A DNA stretch of 64,000 nucleotides, from positions 14,288,785 to 14,352,784 of the forward strand of contig CM034103.1 in the NCBI GenBank assembly GCA_019914945.1, in the 5' to 3' direction. The stretch comes from Typha latifolia (Eukaryota > Streptophyta > Magnoliopsida > Poales > Typhaceae). The notes under the pieces are model-generated. The model saw only the letters and a program-made list of their open reading frames with translations, had not been told where the DNA came from and ran no database searches. Made by a program: the position numbers and the translations under genes. The number at the start of each line of letters is the position of its first letter. The first letter of the stretch is position 1. Of this stretch, positions 49,704-62,500 are shown one piece after another.

Positions 49704-52700
49704 CTTCGAATAAAGACTCTCTCGACTTGTTACATTTATTCGCTACCTTATTCCAACTTTTATACCTACATAGACAAACAACGAGATAAAGGAGAATTTA
49801 ACCCATTACAAGAGTCAGGAAAACAAAGGCTAACTTTTAGGGAGTTTTGGGTAGATCAGCGGCTTAGCCTACCACACAAATTAATTTACATTTCCAGGCC
49901 TAAATAATTATAAAGGTATAGAAAGAATGAAACGTTTATCTGACTTCCTTTCTTCTTGATTGGATATCTTGTCTTAGATCCTCTTCGGGATTGCGAAAGG
50001 GTAGATAGAGACTCCTCATTTGAGACTTTTCTTTGGGGGAATCCATCTGTCCTTTTATCTCCTGGAACTGCCACAAACAATGTAACATACATAAAATCTT
50101 TTTATCTAATTGATCTTCTTAACAAATATTAAATCCTGAAAAAAAGAAGTTTAATTCGAATGGAATATGGCTGAGATATTATCAAAAAACACATCATGAC
50201 CGAGCCAGCACAAGTTACGTACATGCAAATAAGTACAGCAGGGCAAATGGGGGCAATGCTCGTAGTGGATGCTCACTATTTCAAACATGAAGAGAGGGTC
50301 CAAAATGGCGAAAGTAATAGTTCGGAATAGATCAGTAGACTGCTTGGCATCAGTAGTATTAGTACCATCTCTTCTAAGCTCTCAACTATACATGCCAGGC
50401 CACCTTGTACGTCGACAGAGCTCGCTGCAGTTAAGGGGATCGATGCATGTGAAATCCATTGCATTCCACCAGTTGAGTTATTATTATTGCAATGGGAACT
50501 GGAAACAAGACAATGAAGTGGGACGTGAATGAGATCGACTAACTGCAAAACTCTCAGTGGCCAGGCCAAGTTTTGTTTGGGCCTACGTATTTGGGCCCAT
50601 GCAGTTGGGAAATAAACCGTTGATTAAAAATCTATGGCCTAGATTGAAAGAAAGGTGATGGAATTCGGTAAACCATTGATTTTTTTTTAATCGATGATTA
50701 ATATCCTAATTGCAGGAGCCGGCAGTAAGTTACTAATTCAGGCCTCTGTATCCGAGATGGAGTTAGATGAGGGAGGATTAGAATTGTAATAAAACAAGGA
50801 TTTATTTTATAATAAAATATTATTTTATTTTATTTTATTTTAATTGGAATAAGAGATAAAAGTGATTAAATTGATCTTATTATCATTTTCATAGTTGAAT
50901 GTAAATAGATATGTATTGTTTTCTTGAAAAAAAAAGAAATAGATTAAAGTTAAATATAAATTATAATTTTATATTATAGTCACACTACACTATTCAACCA
51001 ATTCTAAACCATAATTTATTACCATATCGTAACATATTGACAAGAGGGCAAATGGGTGGATTTTGGAATAAATGTGTGAGTTATTTTAAACTTTGCTTCC
51101 TAATATTGTTCTATGCTCTCTAATTAAATAACAAAAAAGCTTTTTGCTCACTTAGGATAATCTAAACCAATCTTAAGTTTATTCTAGGTTAGTTGGAGCT
51201 ACTCTAACCTAACTTAACTTACTATTACTACTAAATAAGAGAATAATGCTACAACTTCTTCTCCATTGGTAGGGATTGCACGGCTTAACAACTTTAGCAT
51301 TGATCAGTAGGAGGACTTTTAGATTCAAATGTAGACATGACCTAATCTTCCCACTTTGATCCAAGCATTAGCAGAACGTTCAGTTAATCAAGTGTAAAAC
51401 GTAGCCCGGAGGAAGATGTGGACAAGAATCGAACGAGCTTCTTTATTGACGGTTGACAAGAGAGGGGAGGAAGTGGATGTGGCAATTAGTGAGCCATTTC
51501 GTCATACAGTTCATGGGCAGAATTTTTTTTTTCCAACGATAATATTGTTTGTCAAACCCAAGTTGTCCATTTCAACGGTATACCTGTCAAGATGGTAACT
51601 AATTCCTTAATAAACAAGTCACTTATCATAAGATTCTTAAGAATAAAGTCATTCCTTTTCTTAAACAATGCTTAGAAAAGTAAAGCTTGAAAACAAACCA
51701 AGATCAACTTCTTTCTCGAGATGCATCACAATTCCGCACATAGTAAGGAGAGAAAGATGCGAATATGATAATAGAAGTGCATCAAGGAGTTGGAAAAAGG
51801 CTAGAGTTGGTTATGTGTTCGTTTGCATCGATTAAACTTTGGGAGAGGTGCTTAAAAGGGGATTGGAAGAAGGAATAATTTGTGTACCTTTGTTGTCTTC
51901 GTTGATGCAGCCAAAGCTCAAAAAACTTAATTAATGCAATCTCTGGATCTTCTTACAAATCCACAGACTTTAGAAAATCCATCATAATGGTACCAAGATC
52001 CTGCATACTATTGTCATCTTCCATTACTAGCTACTAACCCACTATTTTCATGGTGGCATTGCGCTTTGGTGTGCCGACTTCTATGAGGGAAAGTTGTGAC
52101 TTAGTTTAGGTTTTAGTACATTTAGATATTTTATATCAAAACGCCATTATAGTGCAATAGTCTCCCAACAATAGAAATGGAGGCATAACATCCAATTTTT
52201 TGTTTTTCTTTTGTTTAATGTTAGATTCTTGGTCCAGTCCTGTGTTATTAAATCGTTTCTTTTATATTTTTTTTGACCTAATTAAGAACTTAATTAAGCC
52301 ACTAAGTAATGTGCAGCTTTTATACATCGTTGTGCTGTTGAACTCTAAATAAAATTAATCTCTGAGATCATGTTAGACAATTGATCGAAAATCTTAAACT
52401 GTAGCTAGTATATATTATACATTTAGCATGTTTATTTAATCTTTTCTAGTAGCATCATCTTCTGGATCTGCATATATAGAAATTTGCAAAGAAGCTAAAA
52501 CACTATATATCATCAGGAAAATTGATGTGTCATAATGGTTCAACTATTTACTATTCCTCCACATAAATAAAAATGTTTGCTACTATGCTAGTTTAACTTT
52601 CTCTTTAACTCTCGCCAGCTCTAGCTGCAAGTTTTGTTCTCCTCTCTTCCTATGGGTCTCTTTCCTTCTCTAGCAAGCTTCCCTCTCTGTCCTCCCTTAG

Positions 52701-54930
52701 TTATTTTGGATTGAATTGAAGGAGAGAAAAGACGTTTCTATCCACACGTGAGGATTCTCTCATTTTTCTCCTCCATCTTTTTCTCATTCCTTGTCCCTCT
52801 CACTCATTTCTCTCTAACCCCCTCCTTCTTTGATGACAAACCATGAATCCTTTATCACCATCATCTTTGCCTTGTTCCCTCTCTTTGCTTTTGTATCTAC
52901 TTTTCCTCATCTCCCTCAGGTCCAATCTTATCTTCCTCTACATCGCCCTTAAGAATCTGCTCCTCTATGTTCGCAACGACCTGACTAATTTCTTCCCATT
53001 CTCTATCTCCCGCATCATCTATTTAACTATCATTCACTGCGATGACATTCACAATCTATGGATTACTCTGCTAGGTTTAGAGGCACAATGGCTTGAGTGG
53101 CCCGTCACCCACTATCATCCTCTATGTATTTTCTTTTAGTCTCTCTATGCATCGACAATCCTATTATTTCTTTATTTTTGTCTAGTCATGATAACTATTG
53201 CTATCGACATTATTATGGTTGTCACTGTCGTTCTCATTTTCTTTTCTCTTTTGTCATTATTTTTTTTTTGTCTATTTAGTGTATTATTGGTTTGCAAGTG
53301 TTAGAACTTCGTGTGGGATCCTCTTATGCTTATATTCTATTCTTTATCTTATTATTGTTCAATCTATTCTCAGGCAAGCTTATATATACTTAGGGTTATT
53401 GTTTCATACATTTTTTTTTTCTCTCGTGTGTGTATGGAGTACTCATGTGAACATTAGAACTTGACGAAATAATCAACCTTTCTCTTTTCAAAAAAAGAAA
53501 AAGAAAAAAAAAGGGTGAGATCCAATCTATACACATTTCGCCTTTTGATTGACTGCTAGGTTTTAATCTTTAATTATCATGGTAACCTATTAATCTGTCA
53601 CACTCTTGCTGACAATAGAGTACTATGTCGTATTATACGCTCTATCCAATGCCCTAAAAGGCATTTTACTTTTTATTTTTATTCTTTTCTACCTATCTAG
53701 CTAAACACTTAAACCAGTCAACTGATACTCAGATTAGTGGGTTCCAAGATGGTGCAAAGGTTGGATTAACTTTTCTATCAAAAGTAGTGCGAACTTGGCA
53801 TGCATGCTACTACTCTTTATACTTTTGATTTAACCTATTATATGTTTTTATGAAAGTATTTATATGCTGTTTGGGTTTACTTTTGGTCATAAAGTTATCA
53901 TTAATCTTAAGAGAAGTATTATATTTCACACTCCACATTTTTACAAATTTATGATTACCTCAGACTTTATTATTAAAAAGCACCTTAAATTAAATGATTA
54001 ATGGAAAGATTTTGACGGAAGAATATTCCTTTAATTTATTTTTTTTTAAAGTATCTTGTGAAAATGTATACACTAAAAAGATAGAGATACGATTCTCAAA
54101 TTTATTAAAAGGTATGGTGTAAAATATAATTCTAAACATTTAGGAAATTTTGCATTTAACACCCTATCTTTTCGTCTATTTGTCATATTACGAATAAGTA
54201 ACTTAAGCAAACTCTATAGTAGAGGATTACTAAAACACCTTTATATATCTCACTTAAAATACCTATACCAAAATATCTTACCTGAAATAACTTATCTAAG
54301 CTAAGAAAAGAATATAAATTCCCATTATGCCTTAAAAAAAGAAGACAGAGTATTTTTAAATATTTAGAAGAATTGATTTGCAATGCCCGAAATATTCTCA
54401 TATGTATTAACCGGAGATATTTTCTGTAACTATTTAATAAACAAGGGCCTTAATTTGCAAATCTTAAAATGTATGGCGTAATTCACAAATAGGTCACAAA
54501 TCGGGGTGTTAAATACAAAAATTTATTCTTTCATCTCTAGCAGCAGTGAGTGGAGATGCATGAGGCGGCCATGAAACTTGCTTATTGCTCTGGAGGATTG
54601 CTCAGAAGAGTAGGACATGATCATTTGCCCATCAACCCATCTATATATACATATGCCCAAGCACACTGAGTAGATCTACACTTTCCTCATCTCCTATAGA
54701 CTAGCAAAGAGAAAGAGAAAAAAAAAAGAAGTGAGATTATAATACAGAGGCGATGTCCAACCATATATAGGAAGGCCTCCAAGCTCTACCCTTTTACTCC
54801 AATGTCTTTAGTGGCCTTGCAAATTAAGACGTTAAAAGATGGCAATTGTGATCAGTTGCAATAAGACAAATCACAGTTGGTTTCCACGTACGTCTTAGTC
54901 CTTAAAGTATTAGCATTGGTCGGTTGCGAG
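49704..54930. other. Gene-poor intergenic region
   Basis: A dispersed AT-rich repeat lies at 50760-51030. Hydrophobic open frames at 52843-53464 are pyrimidine-rich and show no motif. 54600-54930 is the CLE promoter. No gene supported over 5 kb. Confidence 0.55.
50760..51030 (+). repeat. Dispersed AT-rich repeat, copy B
   Basis: Colinear, diverged copy of 11520-12030 in the same orientation, with a shared order of blocks: (TTTTA)n-type stretch, TTGGAATAAGAGAT, AAATAGATATGTATT, TTAAATATAAATT, then an ACCATAATTTATTACCATAT-like end. Boundaries uncertain. Confidence 0.55.
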
Positions 54931-54934
54931 ATGT

Positions 54935-54941
54935 TATATAA
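54935..54941 (+). promoter_or_regulatory. TATA box of the CLE gene
   Basis: TATATAA 88 bp upstream of the start codon at 55023. Confidence 0.55.
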
Positions 54942-55022
54942 GTTAGAGCAGCTGTGCTACACTCTTGCATTCCTCTTGCGCTAATAAACTATCAAGTAAG
55001 GGTGAGATCGATAGGTCGATCA

Positions 55023-55268
55023 ATGGCGAGGTTAAACATTAGCTTCTGCATTTGTTTCCTGTTAGTCTTTTCTTCCATTTGGAAGTCTCAGTCTCGCTCC
55101 CTGCATGAGAGAGAGAAGACTCACGAGCTCGAAGGGTCGACTGTCGGCGAGGCGGGAGCGGTCGGAAGGGGCTCGACACGAGGAGAGGCGGCGGCCGAAG
55201 GCGCGAAAGAGTCCAAGAGGTTTAGCCCTGGAGGACCAGACCCTCAGCATCACTCCATGGATCCATAA
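55023..55268 (+). CDS. CLE peptide precursor
   Basis: An intronless 81-residue secreted precursor. Residues 1 to about 25 are a signal peptide (MARLNISFCICFLLVFSSIW). A variable acidic/Gly-rich middle follows. The CLE dodecapeptide RFSPGGPDPQHH lies at residues 66-77, directly after AKESK. It matches the A-type R-x-x-P-x-GPDPxHH pattern, with both hydroxylatable prolines (RFSP, GPDP) and the HH end. Only four residues (SMDP) follow, as in many CLE1-7-like precursors. The mature peptide would be secreted and perceived by CLAVATA1/BAM-type LRR receptor kinases, restraining stem-cell or vascular/root growth. An in-frame non-ATG extension upstream was rejected. Family assignment is firm; the exact subtype and function are inferred. 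Confidence 0.95.
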   Translation: MARLNISFCICFLLVFSSIWKSQSRSLHEREKTHELEGSTVGEAGAVGRGSTRGEAAAEGAKESKRFSPGGPDPQHHSMDP

Positions 55269-55990
55269 GTATTAATTAGTGGTATTTCTCATGCAAAGGT
55301 TTAATTTGGTGGTCATTAAGATGGGTATTACCACTGAGTAGTTCTATCAATTAGCGAGGCCCCTTTTTGCTTGGATTACACTAATATTTTGTACTAGCTA
55401 GTGGTGTTAACGAGGCAAAAGGATCAAAAAGTGGGAATAAAGAGAGTGTTATTCTGAGACTTTTGTGTTTTTCATGTGATAGTTAATTTCAGGAATGTGA
55501 GTTAAGCCACCATAAATATGACATTTTTTTTTTTACTAATTAAGTCAGCGAAGTTGACTTAACATTAATTCATAATTGGTAGACAGAGAAAAAGAACAAT
55601 ATAATTTTATACAATTATGCACTAAGAAGGTGGCGATTTAGATTAAATTATGGGTCCAATGAGCAAAACGTCTACTCTTTTGTCTTTTAAATTCAAGTGG
55701 ATGAAGAGCATATAGCACAATGGAGAGTGAATGGAGAGTGTTCACTAAGTTCTGTCTCACCTTTCCAAGTATGAGCCAAAAAATTATCATTCAGGGTGCG
55801 AAATGGAAAATTATACATTTTATTATTATTGCCGACGGATGAGTAAAAAAATGTAGGGGCCGTATTAAAAATATTGCGATGAGAGGGTGTATATTACGAT
55901 AAACACAAATAAAAGGGTGTGACATGAATAAATTCCGAAATAGTCAGAAAATGTACATATTCGCGAGTATTAGAAGTTATATCTCCCGCA
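55269..55990. other. CLE 3' flank, no other gene seen
   Basis: AT-rich 3' flank, then the decayed 5' region of the PPR gene. Confidence 0.6.
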
Positions 55991-56065
55991 ATGACTACGG
56001 CATCGGTAGTCCCTTGATGGCCGTCCAATCACGAACTCCGCAATGCCAAGAAATTGTTCGATGAA

Positions 56066-58045
56066 ATGCTCCCATGGACTTCATCCACATTCAATTCCCT
56101 CATCGCTGCCCGCAGCCGTATCGGCCACGCGATAGAAGTCATGGCCCTGCTCACCCAGATGATGGCTTCGGACCTCCGACCTACCTCTTTCACCTTTGGC
56201 CCCATCCTTTCCTCTCCCTCCCTTGACCAACATCATGGACACCAACTCCACCCATTAATCCTCAAATGCGGGTTGCTTCAGTCCGACCCTTATTCCGGCA
56301 CAGCTTTGTTGGGTTTCTTCGGAAGGAATGGAAGATTGGACGATGCACTCAAACTGTTTGATGAAATGCCCGTTAAGAACGTGGTCACTTGGAATTCCTT
56401 AGTCTTAGCATTCTCCCAATTGGGCTTTGTTGAGGATTCCATGTTGTTATTTAGAGAGCTGATGAGGACTGGTATCTGTTTGTCAGAGTATTCTATTATA
56501 AACATCTTGTCTGCCTTCAGCTCGATAGATAGTATTCAATACGTGGAGCAAGTTCATGGGGTTGTGATCAAAACTGCAACGGACTCCTTTCTTTTTGTTT
56601 TGAATTCCCTGCTTAATGTGCATTGCAATTACTCTGGAGTGCATCTGGGGAAGCGGCTTTTTGATGAGATGTTGGTTAGAGATGTGGTTTCTTGGAACAT
56701 CGTGTTAGCAGCTTTTGCCAAGAGTGGAGCGCCAAAGAAGGCTGTGGAGCATTTCTTGGTGATGGGATTTGAAGGGCTCTTGCCAAATGAGACTACATTC
56801 AGTACTGTCCTCAATGCTTGCTCCAGTTTAAACGAACCTGAATATGGAAAACTTATCCATGCTAAAGCCATCAAGCACAATTATCACACCAGTGCTTTTG
56901 CAGGCAGTTCATTAGTCGATTTCTATGCCAAATGTGTAGGTCAAAGTGATGCATATAGACTGTTCAACGAGATCCCTGAGAAGAATGTTGTTTCTTGGAA
57001 TGTTTTAATAGCATCCTACTCATATGTAGATTCATCTACTCCCTTCGTTCTTCTGAAAGAGTTGTTATGTTCAGAGGTTAGACCCAATGAGTTCTCATTC
57101 TCTTCCTTGATAAAACATGCATCGGTAATGGATTTGGGGCAGATCCATTCATTGGTAATAAGAATGGGATATGACAGAAACAAGTATGTTTCAAGTGCTA
57201 TCGTTGCCTCGTATGCTTCTCATGGTATTTTAGCTGATGCATTAGCTTGTGGGCTTACTTTAGATCCTCTGGCTTGTAATGCCCTCACAAATGTTTTAGC
57301 TGGTATTTATAATAAATTTGGCAGGTACCAAGAGACTAAGGAGTTACTTTTCCAGCTTCCGACTCTGGATACTGTATCATGGAGCATCTTATTTACTGCG
57401 TGTGCACGCAGTGGGGACTACTTGGAAGCTTTCAATTTATTCAAGCAAATGCAAAGTTTAGGATATCTGTTTGATAACTATATGGCTGTGTGTCTATTGA
57501 GTATTTGCTCCAAGATCAACAGCCTTTTTCTTGGTAAATTACTTCATGGGCTTATCATTAAGACCAACTCGGGTCGTTCAGAAACTTTTGTCAATAATGT
57601 GTTGTTGGATATGTATGTTAAATGTGGTAGCCTCAAGGATTGTCTAAAAATTTTCGAGGAAATGGAAGAAAGGAACCTTATCTCTTGGACTGCTGTGATC
57701 TCAGGATTTGGACTTCATGGATCTCCTCACAAGGCACTTGAGTGTTTTCAGCAAATGGAAGAGGAAGGATTCAAGCCTGACAAGGTTGCACTCCTTGCAG
57801 TCCTTTCAGCCTGTAGACATGGTGGTCTTGTGGAGGAAGGCATGATGCTGTTCAATTGTATGAAAGCTGTTTACGGTGTAGAACCAGAAATTGATCACTA
57901 TATTTGTGCGGTGGACTTATTATGCAAGCATGGGCATCTAAAGGAAGCTGAGCTTCTGATTAGTAGCATGCACTTCCAACCGAATGCAGTAATATGGCGC
58001 ATATTTCTCGAAGGATGCAAGAGATATGCTAGCATAGAAGCATGA
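56066..58045 (+). CDS. PLS-type pentatricopeptide repeat protein, 5' end disrupted
   Basis: From the first in-frame ATG at 56066 the frame gives 659 residues. Many PPR motifs are visible (NVVTWNSLVLAFSQLGF, DALKLFDEMP, RDVVSWNIVLAAFAKSG, NLISWTAVISGFGLHG), in the P-L-S arrangement of the organellar RNA-editing/processing class. The frame is open further upstream: NHELRNAKKLFDEM, a normal PPR segment, precedes the ATG, but in-frame TGA at 56015-56017 blocks it, and an in-frame ATG at 55991 reads only eight codons. The protein thus lacks its transit peptide and first repeats. The C-terminus stops at about IWRIFLEGCKRYASIEA, without the E or DYW domains typical of editing factors. Either a shortened product is made, or this is a young pseudogene. 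No introns, as normal for the family. Confidence 0.75.
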   Translation: MLPWTSSTFNSLIAARSRIGHAIEVMALLTQMMASDLRPTSFTFGPILSSPSLDQHHGHQLHPLILKCGLLQSDPYSGTALLGFFGRNGRLDDALKLFDEMPVKNVVTWNSLVLAFSQLGFVEDSMLLFRELMRTGICLSEYSIINILSAFSSIDSIQYVEQVHGVVIKTATDSFLFVLNSLLNVHCNYSGVHLGKRLFDEMLVRDVVSWNIVLAAFAKSGAPKKAVEHFLVMGFEGLLPNETTFSTVLNACSSLNEPEYGKLIHAKAIKHNYHTSAFAGSSLVDFYAKCVGQSDAYRLFNEIPEKNVVSWNVLIASYSYVDSSTPFVLLKELLCSEVRPNEFSFSSLIKHASVMDLGQIHSLVIRMGYDRNKYVSSAIVASYASHGILADALACGLTLDPLACNALTNVLAGIYNKFGRYQETKELLFQLPTLDTVSWSILFTACARSGDYLEAFNLFKQMQSLGYLFDNYMAVCLLSICSKINSLFLGKLLHGLIIKTNSGRSETFVNNVLLDMYVKCGSLKDCLKIFEEMEERNLISWTAVISGFGLHGSPHKALECFQQMEEEGFKPDKVALLAVLSACRHGGLVEEGMMLFNCMKAVYGVEPEIDHYICAVDLLCKHGHLKEAELLISSMHFQPNAVIWRIFLEGCKRYASIEA

Positions 58046-59517
58046 AGTTTCAGATAGCAAATGTTTCGATCAAGCTCTATTGACATGCTATAGAGCTATA
58101 AATTGCTTTGTATTGGTCAACTTCACACGAGACACAAAATAATCTTAATCTTCCTGACCAACAACTTGAAGTTCTAACCCACATGCAGCTTGAGCTTCTT
58201 TAAGTACAACGACAAATGATTAAAGGGAATGTATTCTCCGACCTTTCAATTCTGTTATGAGGGAAGATTCACCTTAACCAAGAAGGCCAAAAAAGTATCA
58301 TACTCTCCCATATATATTGTACAATTCCTTTTGTATATCCTCCATGTCTCCCCTTAGCAAGGTTCTTCATTGATCCTCTGGCTGGTGCAGCTGGGCACTG
58401 ATTGCTTGAGCTGGTTCCGACCCAAGAGATTTTTCTTTTCTAATGCAATGCAAGAATTGGCATATATAGAGCACAAGTTTATGTTTGTCTTTCATGGTGA
58501 TCATCTGCAGGAAGTAAAGTGCCCGGACAATCTGTTCTAATTTGTATAGTTCCTTCTCTTTCTCTTTACTTTTCTGAGAAAGTGTATTAAAGGGTGTATT
58601 TTACTTTTAGATCAAGGTGAATATATCTGTGAGGAGTGTGTTGTGGCCCTGTGGCGAAACAATATCTATCTGAATTATTAATTCTCAGTGGAGAAGCCTT
58701 CCAAAGTTTGTTCAAATATCAGTATTGTTAGCTCTGTTTTCGAATTGATTTGTTATTGTGTTATTCTTTACCTCCTCAGTTCTCTCTGTACAATCTTTTA
58801 TGCGCTTATTAACCACAGGATGAAGGCTTAGTAGATATTGAATTAATTTGAGAGAAAGTTCATAAAGTTTCTTTAGCTTGAGTGGACCATTGGATCCTCT
58901 CCGATGAGTGAAATAATGGAGTCACAAAGTATCAATAATGCATGTCATAATAGATTACAAAAACAAATCTCAAATGAATTACTAAGAAGAAAGTCATGCT
59001 GTGTCTTTTTCTCGTCTCTCCAACATATGTTGTGATATGTACTTTTTTTTTTCCTTTTCCTTTTTCTTTTTCTTTTTGGTAATAAAAACAAAGTGCATGT
59101 GTTTTTCTGCAAATATCTTAGCGGATCCTCCCTTCACCCACGCAAAGCATAAAAAAGTAATAGAAATACGAGGCTTATCCATCTCCCACTGGCCACCGAC
59201 CATGTATCTTTCTCACGTGTTCTCCCTGTCAACTGTCCTTCCATATCAATATCGCTAACTACTTACTCCAATTAGAATCAGTTAAATTTAATCACCCTTT
59301 ACCCTCTCTCCGTTCCTCTCATTTGTCTTGTTTCATCCTTTATCCCGCTCAAACTTTCTCCTGAGGTACATTTTAATTTACCTGGAAGCAAACCCGAGGT
59401 CCATTCTAGCGTCCACCAGCAACAAATCTCTCTCGCCTTCTCGCTCCTTCCTTTCCTTCCATTCGTCAAAGAAGAGACGACCTAAGCTCTAACCCTAGCT
59501 CCCAATCGTTGCTCCTC
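58046..59517. other. Intergenic, no gene seen
   Basis: PPR 3' flank, a poly-T/CT tract at 59044-59080, then a CT-rich 5' UTR of the FLOE-like gene (59300-59517). No gene. Confidence 0.6.
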
Positions 59518-62500
59518 ATGGCCTCCGGTGGATCCTCCAGCCGATCCCAATCGGGTTCGCGATCGTTCGGCTTCGGCTCCGGCTCCGACGACGTCCTCTT
59601 CTCCTACGATGATTACTCGGGCCAGGATCCGACCAATGGGAGGCGTCCGGATCCCGCGGGAAAGGTTTGATGCTTCTCTTGATTTGGCTTCTTTTTGTAG
59701 ATTGAGAATTGGGATCAGATGGGGACCGGGGTTAATATCTTTTAGCATATTGATTTCGAGTTGGCAAATTAGTTGGGAGTACAGTATTGAGTTCGATTTA
59801 GGAATTAGGGCTCTTTTCCATTAATCTGTTTTGATTTCGATGTTTTGGGTAAGTATTCTATCAATGATCTCTTATGTATTGGAAGTATACCATTGAATTA
59901 GTTTTTGGTAGTTTCATTTGTTATGGTCCATGAATGGTTGCCTCGGTCCTGCAGAAGAAAAAAGTTTGTTAGAAATTGTGAATTAGAGAAGGAATCGGAT
60001 ACTTTTTAGCTCTGTCGGAATGATTGATCACGTTTTCATATCTAGTGCTTCATTTTTAAGTCCTTATGATATGTGAGCAGTGAAGATGCTAGTCCTTTTA
60101 CTAATCCCTGTGTAGCGTCCTGTGTATCGCATCAGCTGTTGTCCTTGTCTGGCAAACTACAAAAACAGGATGGGAACAAGGAACAAATGCTTTTAAATTG
60201 ATATGACACTAACGAAGACAGTTGTTTTATGGCTAAAGAAAACAACTGTGATGTCTCATAAGCCTTAGAGCCAATCTTAACATGGCCAGAAACTGTTTCA
60301 GAATTCAGTTTCAATCCCAACAGAACCTAAACATAGAAGATAGCATCCAGAGACTGACCTTATAACATTCCATAGTCAGTGTCAGCTAACTCAATGTTGG
60401 TAAATGGTGTTCTAATGGAATAGATGAAATCTCTCTTGCTCTTTAATTGTTTTCTGTTTCCCGCATAATTACCTTGAATATAGAACTCTAGATTTGTCAC
60501 TAAACAATTGGTTAACTTGCATCGCTTGAAGATATGTTCATTTATAGTTTGTCGATTCATCTTCAGGATTTCCACGACAATAGAACAGGGAGACCCTTGG
60601 TTAACATTTATGAACAAGAAGATTATTGCAAAGAGGATGTGACAGCTGTTGTTGAGAAGTGCATGAAGAAATATGCTGATAATCTACTCCGATCTCTTGA
60701 GGGAATTGGAGGACGGCTGTCACAACTGGAGATTTACTGTTACAAACTTGAGAGGTCAATATGTGAATTTCGAAGTGATATGATTCGGGATCAGAGTGAA
60801 GCAGATCTGAAGTTCAAGTCTCTGGAAAAGCATCTGCAAGAAGTAAGCTTATGCCTGACAGAATGTACCGCCATTCTTAAAGATCTAGATTAAATGTTAT
60901 GGCCATGCTTCTAAATGTTGTATAATTGTAGGCTAAGTTCTTACCTTCTCGTTTGTAAGGTATTAAATTTTTTTAATGAACTAGCAAAATAACTCCATTT
61001 GAAGCTTAAATATCTTAAAGAAAATTAATAATTTAATTATATCCTTTATTAGTATAAGCCTATAAGGTGAAAAAGATCATTCAGTTTACTGTTTTCTGAC
61101 TGATCATGTAGAGCATTGTTATCAGTTGAATGATCAGTATTCAAGCATATGTAAGTGTGCTTTTGTGAATCTCATAGATCATCAATTGTAATTATGTTAC
61201 TACTTGGCACAGTAGCATTGGCATGCTAGCCTTGGTTGTGCATGTATTGTCATGTAGGGTATGTAGGGTATCTTGTGCTTTGAAGACACTTATTAGCTGC
61301 ATTAGTCTCAGCAGAGGATCATTAGAGAGATGCTGAGCCTACTAAATCATATTAATGCATTTGAAATTAGCCACTAATTAGATATGTTTTTGAATTACAA
61401 TGTCAAGTATTCACTTATAATTTAATAATTTTCCCAATAGCCTAATACCATTGTGTATAATTCTTGTAATGGAAATATTGGAAGTTTGTCAGAGTAAATT
61501 TTCATTACTAGGGTCAATACCACGGGCACGATAAATGCTCCACCAATTTAAGAATATTATGCCCTAATATTATAGACCTTAATGGCAGTCAATGTAGAAC
61601 ACTTCAACTATCCATAGTTTAGCTGTGTCCTTGACGATATAGATACAGAAGTATGATAACTATGATGATGACTTCAATTCTAGCATCCCCTGCATTAGAA
61701 TGTTATATTTTTTGACTACCTTGTATGAATATTAGGAAATCTTCCATTACTTTAATGAAGCTTAGACATAAAATTACATGCTAATACAAGTTAAAGAAAA
61801 GAAACTTTTAGTTCACTCTGCAGTATGTATTATTCTGGACTGTCCAGCTACCAAGTTTTCTGCTCCTATGAGAAAAGAGATATGTTGCAAGATGCTAATT
61901 ACGAGCCTGACCTAGCTTTGAAAAGCTTTGATTATAAACTATCTTTAAGTTCTACAGCAATTATCTATATGCCAAGAAGCAATTATACATGTCCTTTGAG
62001 GTCTTACACTTTTGTCATTTATGTTGTTCATTTTAGATCAGTGTCTCTGGAATATTTGTTCTTGTGTTATCAGGTTCACAGGTCTGTACAGATCCTGAGG
62101 GACAGACAAGAACTTGCTGAAGCTCAGAAAGAACTAGGCAAACTTCAGCTTATCCAGAAGGATTCTACTCAAAAGAATGAAGAGGGTATCACACCATCAC
62201 TGTCCGAGTCAAAGAAGCATGACGACAAGTTAGAAGTGTCAAACCAACAGATGGCCCTTGTGCTGCCTCCGCAAGCAAAGGCAACACAGTCAATCCCACC
62301 CAGAGCTTCTGAGCCTATACAGCCTTACCGGGAATTAACCATGCCGCAGCCAGCTCCTAGTTCTCTGAGTGTGCAACCTGATCGCTACATGGTGAACCAA
62401 GCAGGTGCATACTACATGCAGGGTCAAACTCTGACCCAAGTAGCGCAGAGCCAACAATTGCAACCTGAGATGCAATATGTGCAGATAAGGCCTCAGGTTC

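Noticed and set aside
52843..53464. Hydrophobic frames that could be a small membrane protein
   Set aside because: The pyrimidine-rich sequence yields Leu/Ser/Phe in three overlapping frames, with no start context, domain or exon structure.
61825..62073. Upstream part of the open frame that contains FLOE exon 3
   Set aside because: It lacks the conserved helical sequence and is separated from exon 2 by a clear acceptor at 62073. It is intron.
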